Source: Yoonia sp. GPGPB17 (GTDB lineage Bacteria; Pseudomonadota; Alphaproteobacteria; Rhodobacterales; Rhodobacteraceae). Taken from it: a DNA stretch of 64,000 bases. Both the position numbers and the translations under genes were made by a program. Below, one piece after another: positions 21,332 to 29,624 of this stretch. Numbering within the stretch: position 1 is the first letter of the stretch; every line of letters starts with the position of its first letter. Below the pieces are notes generated by a model, which worked only from the letters and a program-made list of their open reading frames with translations, was not told where the DNA came from and did not search any database. The stretch is from NCBI RefSeq assembly GCF_037892195.1, contig NZ_JATACI010000002.1, positions 3,534,001-3,598,000 on the forward strand. The letters are read 5' to 3'.

Positions 21332-22231
21332 TCAGGACGCGAAGGCCTCCGTTTCAGTGATCTTTTCGAATGCAGGCAAGAACTCTTCATGATGCAGAGA
21401 CAGATATCGCGCGACCCGATCACTGCTCATCAGCTTTGATATGTATCCGCGTGCCAGAACGAGATCGAGATGGTCCGCACCGTAACTGTCTTCGACGAGC
21501 CGAACCTCTCGTTCCAGGTTGGCGGACTCGCGTTCCATTAATTCAAGCTGTTCACGCGAAATCCCTTTGATCTTCTTCGGCGTTGCTGCCGACAACAGCA
21601 GGTTTTCTGGTGTCGCTGCCAAAAGAGACCGGGCGTAGTTGATGGTGAATTTGTTCATGGCGACCATCAGCTGTGCCGCCTCGATCTGACGCATGGGCTT
21701 CATCTTCTTGAGAATTTGAAAGCTGGTCAGGGCAACCTGCTTGTCTTTCAGAAGCTCTGCTGCTTCGCCGCAGATACCGTCGAGCAGTCGCCGTTTTTCT
21801 TTGATCGTTTTGATATTGACGTTCAGCGCACTGGCCAGGCGCTCCTCGGGGACGCCCAAGGACAGCGCCCGCAAGATCATCTTATGCTCCTGAATGGTCG
21901 CAAGACGATTGATCCGTTTGTTGTATGTGAAGGCTTCATCGTCGGTTGAGATCAAGCATTGCGTTTCGGAATGACCATGATCTTTCAGCACCTCCAGGCG
22001 CAGGTGGCCATCCAACAAAGTATATTGGTTCTGCTCATGTTTGTCCGGCACCACCACGATGGGTTCAACAAGACCGATCTCGTGAACGGATGCGGCGATC
22101 TGTTTGTACTTGGTGCTCTCCTTCTTTTGCGGCGTGACAATGTAAAGTGAGGCGATCTGATTAAAGCGAACCGCCAGTAACTCTCGCTCAAAGGCGGCGA
22201 CGACCTCTTTTTCCAATGAGCCTGTGGTCAT
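21332..22231 (-). CDS. RepB/ParB-like protein (second of the pair)
   Basis: A 299-residue protein with a ParB-like N-terminal nuclease-fold domain. Visible parts are the IAASVHEIGLVEPIVVV strand-helix, then LLDGHLRLEVLKDHG (the position of the ParB GERR box) and NRLATIQEHKMI. A helix-turn-helix follows (GVPEERLASALNVNIKTIKEK). The C-terminal half matches what is annotated elsewhere as the plasmid partitioning protein RepB C-terminal domain. The start overlaps the upstream parB stop (ATGA). It differs clearly in sequence from the other ParB, so it is not a recent duplicate. DNA-binding is likely. Partition function is doubtful without ParA. Confidence 0.75.
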   Translation of the reverse strand: MTTGSLEKEVVAAFERELLAVRFNQIASLYIVTPQKKESTKYKQIAASVHEIGLVEPIVVVPDKHEQNQYTLLDGHLRLEVLKDHGHSETQCLISTDDEAFTYNKRINRLATIQEHKMILRALSLGVPEERLASALNVNIKTIKEKRRLLDGICGEAAELLKDKQVALTSFQILKKMKPMRQIEAAQLMVAMNKFTINYARSLLAATPENLLLSAATPKKIKGISREQLELMERESANLEREVRLVEDSYGADHLDLVLARGYISKLMSSDRVARYLSLHHEEFLPAFEKITETEAFAS

Positions 22232-23127
22232 GTCATGGCACCTTCCGCAGTCGATAGCCGATCAGCAATCGTCTTCGGCAGGCTTGCCAATCCCTCCGCA
22301 CGCAGCAGCGTGACGAAGTTCTCGTCGGCCATCAGTGTTTTGAGCGATTGCAGGAGAAAGAGCATTTCGCTGCGTGTTGCATGCGCCTTCCGCAAGAGCA
22401 TCTTCTTCTTTTCAACATCGTTCTCATAGGTCTTGAGTAGACTCTCAACCGACATGCTTTTCCGTGAACGGCCATCGGATGTTGCCCGCCCTTTCCCGTG
22501 CATTTGGCGCGCCTCGACAAGGCGCTTGGCCCTCAACAGGCTTCCGCCGCGCAGAAGCTTTTTCTCATAGGCCTGCCTGAGAACCTTCTGCACGCCGACG
22601 TCGTCCGCATCAGCGATATCGACTGCAACACTTACCGGGACCTTTCCACTTTCGACTGCACGTAACAGACGATGTTCATGGCTTTCCAAAAGCTTGATGA
22701 CGCCGCGCACGTATTTGGTAGAAAGCTGTGTTTTGGCCGCGATCTCCCGGTCCGAGTTACCATCTTCCTTGAGCCGCCGAATGTCTCTCAGTAAATCAAG
22801 CGAATGGTGGTGGCGGCGCGCAAGGTTTTCCACGAGGCTCATCACCAGGCAGTCTTCGCTGCTTACGTTGATCACAATCGCTGGAATCTCGGATTTGCCG
22901 AGCGCTTTAAACGCCTCCATGCGCCCCTGACCACACACCAACTCATAGTTTGGCTCGTCTCCATCCTTGGTTTCGCGTACCGCAACTGTGATCGGTCGCT
23001 TGAGCCCAAGTTCAGCGATATTGGCTTTGATCTCTTCGAAAACTTTTTGATTGCGGACCCTCGGATTCACGACGGTGATCGCATCGATCGGAACAAGCAC
23101 CGTCTGTTTGAGATCAGTCTCGTTCAT
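22228..23127 (-). CDS. ParB/RepB/Spo0J-like protein (first of the pair)
   Basis: A 299-residue ParB-family protein. The N-terminal domain shows VFEEIKANIAELGLKRPI, then the ParB box CGQGRMEAFKALG (GERR-like with G-Q-G-R) and the ENLARR motif. These correspond to the nucleotide-binding motifs of the family. The central helix-turn-helix is DREIAAKTQLSTKYVRGVI. A basic C-terminal region with a likely coiled coil follows. The ATG at 23127 overlaps the recombinase stop (TGATG), so translation is coupled. It probably binds a specific DNA site in the element. CTP switching as in true ParB is inference. Confidence 0.8.
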   Translation of the reverse strand: MNETDLKQTVLVPIDAITVVNPRVRNQKVFEEIKANIAELGLKRPITVAVRETKDGDEPNYELVCGQGRMEAFKALGKSEIPAIVINVSSEDCLVMSLVENLARRHHHSLDLLRDIRRLKEDGNSDREIAAKTQLSTKYVRGVIKLLESHEHRLLRAVESGKVPVSVAVDIADADDVGVQKVLRQAYEKKLLRGGSLLRAKRLVEARQMHGKGRATSDGRSRKSMSVESLLKTYENDVEKKKMLLRKAHATRSEMLFLLQSLKTLMADENFVTLLRAEGLASLPKTIADRLSTAEGAMT

Positions 23128-24683
23128 CAAGCCACCTCCAGAAGCGGTGCGCGTGCCGCCATCGCAAAGAAATGTGACAGGTCATCGAAGCGGAAGGCAT
23201 CAAGCGACAGACCATTGTTCTCCGAAAGACGCAACTTGGCTTGCGTCATGTCGAAGGTCGGCAGCAAATAGTAGTCCAGTGGCAGCTCGTTCATCTGTCC
23301 CATCCGGACGATGATCGTCATATCGGGCAAGTGCCCGGTATCGAGGCGAATGTTCCATCGAAACGCACCAGCGCCGGTCTGCATGCAACGCGCAATGACG
23401 ATGGACACCGTGAACTCGTCATTGATCGTGAGGATGTCGGTCTGTGGATCGCGATCAGCCAGTCCACCAACCGCGTCGACACCGGCGAGAACATCACGAA
23501 TGATATCAGCATGCACGCCACGCAGGCGTTTGTTGATTTCAATGTAGCGATAATCTCGGTCTGGTTTGAAACCGACAAGACTATAGGCTCGCAGCAGGCT
23601 GCCGAACCGGCTTTGATACGCGCCGCTTGACGGCAGGCCAGCGGCTTCGTTTATCACAAAACCAGAGAGAAATCCGTGTTGTTCCAGCGTCTCTTTCAGA
23701 CCTTCCAGCATTTCCTCGTCAGACATTCGTTGAGACCGGGCACCGATAATTGCACCCGCAGCCTCGAAAAGGTCTGTACTGACGATGGCTTCAAAGGCAC
23801 CAACTGCGCGGACCCAATTGCTGGGATCATTGCGGACATGGCGCTTCTTCAGTTTGAACGAGTTCCGGTTCCAGATGTTGTTGCCGATGTACTTTTCGTT
23901 GGTCAGGATTTGCCGCACGACGGTTGGCGTCCAGCTCCGATCCAGATCTGTTTTGATCCCGCGCGCATTGAGGTCCGCGGCGATTTCCGCCTCGGCTTGA
24001 CCGTTGCGGACAAAACTCTCGAAGATCTGGTTTACAACTGCAATCTCATCATCAGGCCCCGGTACCAAGGTGACGCGATCGGTTTGAATGCTCTTGTGCT
24101 CGCCGCGCGCAAGAATGCCTTTTGCATTGCCTACTTCATCAATCAGCATGCGCCTCAAGCCAAATCCCGGCGCACCACCTTGACGGTAACCCAATTCAAT
24201 CAGGCGCGATTGGCCCGCAAAAACCTTTTGCGACAGCTCGCGGCTGTATTCACCAGCCATTGCCCGCTTCAGGCCTTTGACGACAGTTGACATCGTACTG
24301 CCGTCGTTCTCGAATTGCTCGGCGCAGTATTCGACTGAAATGCCCGCGCGTTTGCAGGCATACTCGTAGTAGGCGCTTTCGTCGGCGTCTTGGAAACGAC
24401 CCCAGCGGCTGACGTCGTAGACCAAAACTGTTTTGAAGTCGGCGTGACCGCTCTCGATATCGTCGATCAACTGCGTGAGGCCAGCGCGGCCCTGAATCCG
24501 CAGACCACTTTTTCCCGCATCTGAATAGGTCTTGATGATCTGATAGCCGCGATCATCGGCATATCGCTGGATCGCATCCGCTTGGTTCTCGGTCGAGTAG
24601 CGTTGATGCTCGGTCGACATGCGGACGTACTGTGCTGCTTTGCGGCGTTTGTCCTGTTCTCGATCATCATCTGGCCAGCTCAA
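23127..24683 (-). CDS. Large serine recombinase with an unusual C-terminus
   Basis: Site-specific recombinase of 518 residues. The resolvase domain carries the catalytic Ser in AQYVRMSTEHQ (about residue 23) and the Arg region VYDVSRWGRF. The recombinase domain follows (GFGLRRMLID through NEKYIGNNIWNR, about residues 190-310). Unlike typical large serine recombinases there is no Cys zinc ribbon. The last 200 residues instead hold a segment HGFLSGFVINEAAGLPSS then RFGSLLRAYSLVGF and a domain without recognised motifs. It is the first gene of the operon and the likely integrase. Divergent from the HTH gene, with an 89-base shared promoter region. Confidence 0.85.
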   Translation of the reverse strand: MSWPDDDREQDKRRKAAQYVRMSTEHQRYSTENQADAIQRYADDRGYQIIKTYSDAGKSGLRIQGRAGLTQLIDDIESGHADFKTVLVYDVSRWGRFQDADESAYYEYACKRAGISVEYCAEQFENDGSTMSTVVKGLKRAMAGEYSRELSQKVFAGQSRLIELGYRQGGAPGFGLRRMLIDEVGNAKGILARGEHKSIQTDRVTLVPGPDDEIAVVNQIFESFVRNGQAEAEIAADLNARGIKTDLDRSWTPTVVRQILTNEKYIGNNIWNRNSFKLKKRHVRNDPSNWVRAVGAFEAIVSTDLFEAAGAIIGARSQRMSDEEMLEGLKETLEQHGFLSGFVINEAAGLPSSGAYQSRFGSLLRAYSLVGFKPDRDYRYIEINKRLRGVHADIIRDVLAGVDAVGGLADRDPQTDILTINDEFTVSIVIARCMQTGAGAFRWNIRLDTGHLPDMTIIVRMGQMNELPLDYYLLPTFDMTQAKLRLSENNGLSLDAFRFDDLSHFFAMAARAPLLEVA

Positions 24684-24772
24684 TGTTGCTGCCCTCCATA
24701 TTTCAAATTCTTAAATTCGCGCAGTTCGTTTGCGATTCCTTGTTCCATTTTTAGCATGGGAAGGGCGGCAAG

Positions 24773-25156
24773 ATGTTTCCGAAGACAGGCAACACTTTTC
24801 AAAATGGAGGCGCAAAAGAGAACGGGCAGATAGAATACCGTGACGCGGTTTGGAGGGCACTGACGAGTGAGTTGGGAGGCACACATCAGGCGACCAAGAC
24901 GGCAATGCGGTGGACAGGCGTAAGCGAACGGACCGCGAGAAACTGGATTTCTGGCACCCATGCGCCCGCAGGAGAACATCTGGTCGAACTGATGAGAAAC
25001 TCTGATGCGGTGTTCTTAGCAGTGCTTTCTCTCGCGGGACGCAGTGAAGCGCATGTGTTTGCCAGCCTGGAAGTGGTTAGAGCAGAACTCGAAACAATCC
25101 TGAAGGCGATTGGTACGCTTCAAGAGCAGGGACACCCGGCGAGAACACGGAAGTGA
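24773..25156 (+). CDS. Small helix-turn-helix protein divergent from the recombinase
   Basis: A 127-residue protein containing a helix-turn-helix-like stretch (ATKTAMRWTGVSERTARNWI, about residues 40-60) followed by a C-terminal helical tail. The first 20 residues look unstructured, so the true start may be internal. Its position opposite the recombinase suggests it controls the operon, as element-encoded repressors do, but there is no direct evidence. I do not recognise a named family. Confidence 0.6.
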   Translation: MFPKTGNTFQNGGAKENGQIEYRDAVWRALTSELGGTHQATKTAMRWTGVSERTARNWISGTHAPAGEHLVELMRNSDAVFLAVLSLAGRSEAHVFASLEVVRAELETILKAIGTLQEQGHPARTRK

Positions 25157-25180
25157 CTAAAATTTCAGATTTTGCCCTTG

Positions 25181-25341
25181 AATGGCAGTTTTATGGGGTC
25201 ATGAATGGCAAAGTGTCTTACAATGCCGAAATTCGGATTGAATGAATTCAAAGGCTTACAAAAGTGAAATGGCAATTCTATGGGGCAATCTACAGTTCAT
25301 GTAAATGAAACGCGTCATCCGACATGGCCATTTGGGTCATC
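25181..25341. repeat. Cluster of short direct repeats around TGGC(A/C)
   Basis: AATGGCAGTTTTATGGGG at 25181-25198 recurs as AATGGCAATTCTATGGGG at 25268-25285 (16 of 18 bases). A short form AATGGCA lies at 25204-25210, and ATGGCCATTTGGGTCAT at 25324-25340 resembles the repeat with its following GGTCAT. The cluster lies in the noncoding gap just after the HTH gene. It could be a binding array for one of the ParB-like proteins, an operator or part of an attachment site. Confidence 0.5.
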
Positions 25342-25412
25342 AAACGGCCTATAGTTCAAACCTCATTTGTCCCCGCGAGTCAATAAAGTATTTTTAATTC
25401 AATGGACTAGCC

Positions 25413-25652
25413 TTAGCGAAGTAGGTCTTCGATCTCGGAGACAAGCGCAGTCATCGTGGTCTCGAGGCCTTCGCTGAGGCCCATTATCGTATCAAGCGTC
25501 GGTTGGTGCTTTTGGGTCTCCAGAAGAGAGATGTAACGCATTGAAACACCAGCCCGATGTGCCAGTTCCTCTTGAGTTAGACCAAGCTCAGTTCGGCGTC
25601 TGCGTACCACAAATGCAAATGAACTGAGTAACTTATCCGATTGCGCTTCCAT
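25413..25652 (-). CDS. XRE-family helix-turn-helix regulator, 79 aa
   Basis: Small single-domain repressor-type protein. The Cro/CI fold is clear: RRRRTELGLTQEELAHRAGV, then SMRYISLLETQKHQPTLDTI. The ATG at 25652 is chosen because it gives the normal domain start; an in-frame start at 25748 would add 32 residues with no family similarity. It may regulate the neighbouring element or belong to the host flank. Target unknown. Confidence 0.8.
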   Translation of the reverse strand: MEAQSDKLLSSFAFVVRRRRTELGLTQEELAHRAGVSMRYISLLETQKHQPTLDTIMGLSEGLETTMTALVSEIEDLLR

Positions 25653-25990
25653 ACAATCGGCTTCTCGGGTCTTTACGATTTCGTCTATGAAATATACTGT
25701 GAATTGGGGGAATTGTTTGGATGGCAGTCTGCTATGTTGGAGTTCCAACGGCGGCTGCTTCAGGGCCAGAAAAGCAGGGATAATTGGTAAACATATAAGC
25801 TGATGTCCAACACCGATTTTTTTTGAGGAGCAGGCAATGACTCAAGATGATTTCGAGACCAGGTTTGCGCCGGTATTCGCGTTGAAGGCTGCAGCAGGCT
25901 CCATTTGAGACCACAGCAGTGGTAACCTGCTTTAAGGGCTCATTGATCTCCGGTTAACGGCGTGCTTCACGGCTCGAAAAGCGGACTATT
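25653..25990. other. Intergenic with a 23-codon ORF behind a strong ribosome site
   Basis: The only structure noticed is at 25837-25908. An ATG preceded by GAGGAG reads 23 codons (MTQDDFETRFAPVFALKAAA and on) and then stops. It could be a short peptide, a leader, or the 5' stub of a gene cut off by insertion or decay. Nothing else is recognised in the gap. Confidence 0.35.
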
Positions 25991-26825
25991 TCACCGCGAC
26001 ATCAGGATTGGCAGGTCCGCCGTTTCCAGCAGGCAGCGTGTTGCGCCGCCAAAGACAGCTTCGCGCAGCCGCGAATGGCCGTATGCGCCGCTGACGATCA
26101 TCTGTGCGCCAACCTCTTTGGCGCGGCGCAGCAGGATGTCACCGACATGCGGCTCGGTCTTGGCCAGGACGGCAACTTCGGACTTGGTGCCGTGCCGCAT
26201 CAGATACTGCGCCATTGCCCCGCCAGGGTCGGATCGGTCAGCCGCGTGGGCAGGCGGATCAATGATACAGATATCCGCAACATCTGCCTGTTCCAGCAAC
26301 GGCAGTGCCGCGCGTGCGGCGGCCAGCGCCTCGGCTCCGTCGTTCCATCCCATCAGCACGTGGCCACCCGGAATCAGGGGCTTTGCAGCCTTTGGGGATC
26401 ATCAAAACCGGACGCTCGGCGGTGAAAAGGCACGCCTCGACCAAGGTCGCAGCCTCCGGATTGTCCTGATAAGGTTTAGGGAGAACAACCAAATCAGAAA
26501 AACGTAACTTGCGGGCAAGATATCCGGTCAGAGCAGGCCCTTGAACCGTAGCGGCCTGCATGGACCAGCGCACCATCTCGCCATGCATGCGATCGGCCAG
26601 CCAATCCTTGATTCTGTCGCGTTGCGCCATTGCATCGCGTGTCTGTTCGGCGATCATCAATGCCTCGGCACCCATGAAATATGTATTGGTTTCTGTGTGG
26701 CTGATGGTCACCACATAGATGTCAAGATGTGCACCCATCCGATCAGAGAGCGTAATTGCAGCGTCCAACCCTTCGGTGGACTGGTCGGTATCTGTTAGAA
26801 TCGTGGCAATAATCTTGTATGACAT
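25991..26825 (-). CDS. Tandem universal stress protein (frame break near 26375)
   Basis: UspA-family protein. The N-terminal half begins MSYKIIATILTD. The C-terminal half contains VGAQMIVSGAYGHSRLREAVFGGATR, whose G-x2-G-x9-G(S/T)-like segment is typical of ATP-binding Usp proteins. The two halves lie in different frames, joined near 26375 beside a CCCC run; reading through gives PLIPGGHVLMGWNDGAE. The start is the second ATG (26825), behind GGGAAGG. It diverges from ccoN across two FNR boxes, so low-oxygen induction is likely. Confidence 0.8.
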
Positions 26826-26922
26826 TGGTCCGGCCTTCCCCATATCGGTTCGCGTAGGGGGGCGATCGTTCGCGCAAAACCGCTCCTCAAAGCCACCTTG
26901 CCGGTGTCACAAGTCAGGCGCT

Positions 26923-26936
26923 TTGATCCACATCAA
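26923..26936. promoter_or_regulatory. FNR/FnrL box 1 (usp-ccoN)
   Basis: Perfect palindromic match to the FNR consensus, TTGATCCACATCAA. It lies 110 bases upstream of the ccoN start in the divergent usp/cco promoter region. Activation at low oxygen by an FnrL-type regulator is inferred from the known regulation of cco operons in Rhodobacter and relatives. Confidence 0.85.
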
Positions 26937-26944
26937 ATCGACCA

Positions 26945-26958
26945 TTGATCCACATCAA
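26945..26958. promoter_or_regulatory. FNR/FnrL box 2 (usp-ccoN)
   Basis: Second copy of the identical 14-base sequence TTGATCCACATCAA, centred 22 bases from the first (two helical turns), so two dimers could bind the same face. It is the nearer box to ccoN. The other may serve the divergent stress-protein gene. Confidence 0.85.
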
Positions 26959-27045
26959 GGTAAGCCTTGGCTTGCCGCTTCATAAGCAGAGTTACCAAAT
27001 AGCCGTCGGACCCGTTTGCGATCCGGCCAAGGAAGGGGATCTCTT

Positions 27046-28643
27046 ATGGGGAACTATATAAAGTTGATAGCGCTGGGGTGTGTCACGCTCTTTGCGGCTA
27101 TCGCTGCAAACTGGGGGCGTGATGTCGCCTATATCGTGCACGCCATGATCATTATGGTTGTCGGTGCCTTTTTGTTTGTGCGCGTGCTGCGCCAGATTGA
27201 TGGGCCAGCCTATGCCACACCAGATGGCTACATGGACGATGTCGTCCGTGCTTAGGCGTCATCGCGACAGGTTTCTGGGGTGTTGTTGGATTTCTGGTTG
27301 GGGTGGTCATTGCCTTCCAACTGGCATTTCCACAGCTCAATTTTGAGGTTCTTCAGCCATATGGCAACTTCGGACGGCTGCGCCCACTGCACACAAGTGC
27401 GGTGATTTTTGCGTTTGGGGGCAACGCCCTGATCATGTCGTCGTTCTATATCGTACAGCGCACCTGTGGCGCGCGGCTTTGGGGTGGCAACCTCGCCTGG
27501 TTTGTTTTCTGGGGTTACAACCTCTTTATCGTGCTGGCAGCCACGGGCTACCTGCTGGGTGCGACCCAATCCAAAGAATATGCTGAACCTGAATGGTACG
27601 TCGATCTCTGGCTGACCGTTGTTTGGGTTGCTTTTCTTGCTGTCTATCTTGGTACGATCTTCAAGCGGACCGAAAAGCACATCTATGTTGCGAACTGGTT
27701 CCTGCTGAGCTTCATTATCACCGTTGCGATGCTGCATATCGTCAACAACATCAGCATTCCCGTCAGCATCTGGGGCAGCAAGTCTGTGCAGATCTTCAGC
27801 GGTGTGCAGGACGCGATGACCCAGTGGTGGTACGGCCACAACGCGGTGGGCTTCTTCCTGACGGCGGGTTTCCTTGGCATGATGTACTACTTCGTGCCCA
27901 AGCAGGCCGGGCGCCCTGTGTTCTCGTATAAGCTGTCCATCATCCACTTCTGGGCGCTGATCTTCCTGTATATCTGGGCGGGTCCGCACCACTTGCACTA
28001 CACAGCGCTGCCTGACTGGGCATCGACCCTTGGTATGGTCTTCTCGATCATTCTGTGGATGCCAAGCTGGGGTGGTATGATCAACGGCCTGATGACGCTG
28101 CAAGGCGCATGGGACAAGCTGCGTACCGATCCGATCATCCGGATGATGGTGATCAGCCTAGCCTTCTACGGCATGTCTACCTTTGAAGGTCCAATGATGT
28201 CGATCCGGGCGGTCAACAGCCTGTCACACTATACAGACTGGACCATCGGTCACGTGCACTCTGGTGCGCTGGGCTGGAACGGGATGATCACATTCTCTGC
28301 CCTCTACTTCCTCACACCAAAACTGTGGGGCCGGGCGAGCATGTATTCGATGTCGGCGATCAACTGGCACTTCTGGTTGGCCACAATCGGGATCATTCTC
28401 TACGCGGCCTCAATGTGGGTCACCGGGATCATGGAAGGCCTGATGTGGCGTGAAGTCGACGCAAACGGGTTCCTTGTGAACAGCTTTGCCGACACCGTTT
28501 CCGCGAAGTTCCCAATGTATGTGGTCCGTGGCCTGGGTGGGGTTCTCTACCTCAGCGGCGCACTGATCATGGTGTGGAACATGTACATGACCATCCGTGG
28601 TGGCGCGAAAGTTGCCGCACCGGTTGGCGTGCCAGCAGAATAA
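27046..28643 (+). CDS. ccoN: cbb3 cytochrome c oxidase subunit I (frame break near 27253)
   Basis: Catalytic heme-copper subunit of the high-affinity terminal oxidase, an integral inner-membrane protein. The N-terminus ([16 protein letters not shown] through [10 protein letters not shown]) stops at 27255. The remainder ([19 protein letters not shown] and on) continues in another frame from about 27257. Heme and copper ligand regions are visible: [32 protein letters not shown] and [13 protein letters not shown]. The start at 27046 follows AAGGGGA. One indel restores a normal length of about 532 residues. First gene of ccoNOQP. Confidence 0.93.
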
Positions 28644-28656
28644 GGAGGGCTGAGAC

Positions 28657-29418
28657 ATGTCTGATACAACTCCAAACGACGGACCAGCCAAAGGCTTCCT
28701 AGCAAAACACGCGATCCTGGAGCGCAGCCCAACGTTGCTCCTTGTTTCCTCCTTGTTGGTGGTATCCGTGGGCGGGATCGTGGAAATCGCACCTCTCTTC
28801 TATCTTGAGAATACGATCGAAGAGGTTGAAGGGGTGCGGCCCTATTCCCCGCTGGAACTGGCGGGGCGGGATATCTACATCCGTGAAGGGTGTTATGTTT
28901 GCCACAGCCAGATGATCCGCCCAATGCGGGATGAGGTTGAGCGTTATGGTCACTACTCACTGGCGGCGGAATCTATGTATGATCACCCACACCAATGGGG
29001 ATCCAAGCGGACCGGGCCAGACTTAGCTCGGGTTGGTGGTAAGTATTCGGATGCATGGCACCTTGATCACCTGATCGCGCCGCGCTCGGTGGTGCCTGAA
29101 TCGATCATGCCGGGTTATGCCTATCTGCTCGATACAAAAGTAAACGCAGAGTATACTGCTGATCTTGTGGCGACACATAGCTTCATCGGAGTGCCATACA
29201 CGGAAGAAATGATCGAAGTGGCGGCAGCTGATACGTTGGCGCAAGCCGATCCCGATACTGACGCATATGATGATCTGCTGGAGCGGTATCCGGGTGCGCA
29301 AATTCGCAACTTTGATGGTCAACCGGGCGTGTCCGAGATGGATGCCTTGATCGCGTATCTGCAAATGCTAGGCACGACTGTCGACTTTTCGACCTTCACC
29401 CCAGACGCAAGCCGCTAA
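28657..29418 (+). CDS. ccoO: cbb3 oxidase monoheme cytochrome c subunit II
   Basis: Membrane-anchored monoheme cytochrome c that passes electrons to CcoN. One N-terminal transmembrane segment ([20 protein letters not shown], about residues 27-46) precedes the heme site [10 protein letters not shown]. The axial Met is probably in [10 protein letters not shown]. The length of 253 residues is normal. It begins 13 bases after ccoN with AAGGAGG ahead of the ATG. Confidence 0.95.
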   Translation: MSDTTPNDGPAKGFLAKHAILERSPTLLLVSSLLVVSVGGIVEIAPLFYLENTIEEVEGVRPYSPLELAGRDIYIREGCYVCHSQMIRPMRDEVERYGHYSLAAESMYDHPHQWGSKRTGPDLARVGGKYSDAWHLDHLIAPRSVVPESIMPGYAYLLDTKVNAEYTADLVATHSFIGVPYTEEMIEVAAADTLAQADPDTDAYDDLLERYPGAQIRNFDGQPGVSEMDALIAYLQMLGTTVDFSTFTPDASR

Positions 29419-29432
29419 GGAGGGTTTGAGCA

Positions 29433-29624
29433 ATGGAAAATACGTCTTTGCTAAGCCAAATGGCAGATAACTGGATGCTTCTGGCGATGTTCACGCTGTT
29501 TGTGGGGGCCATTCTTTGGGCCCTGCGCCCCGGCAGCCGTGATGTTCATAACGAAACCGCCAGCATTCCCTTCCGTAATGAGGACCATCCAGGTTCGTCC
29601 GAGATTGAGGAGCTGGAATCATGA
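29433..29624 (+). CDS. ccoQ: cbb3 oxidase small subunit
   Basis: A 63-residue single-span membrane protein (LLAMFTLFVGAILWALRPGS) in the usual position between ccoO and ccoP. CcoQ stabilises the oxidase complex. AAGGAGG precedes the ATG, and the stop overlaps the ccoP start (ATGA). Confidence 0.92.
   Translation: MENTSLLSQMADNWMLLAMFTLFVGAILWALRPGSRDVHNETASIPFRNEDHPGSSEIEELES

Larger units (their letters stand above)
21332..25156. mobile_element. Serine recombinase / double-ParB module with divergent HTH gene
   Basis: Four genes: a minus-strand operon of serine recombinase, ParB-like and RepB-like proteins joined by TGATG and ATGA overlaps, and a divergent helix-turn-helix gene. The recombinase marks it as an integrative or site-specific recombination element. 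No ParA, replication initiator or conjugation gene is present. Limits are given by genes only; attachment sites were not identified. Confidence 0.6.

Noticed and set aside
21332..23127. Chromosomal parABS partition locus
   Set aside because: There are two ParB-like genes but no ParA, and both are coupled to a recombinase. The chromosomal locus normally lies near gidB/mnmG, which are absent here.
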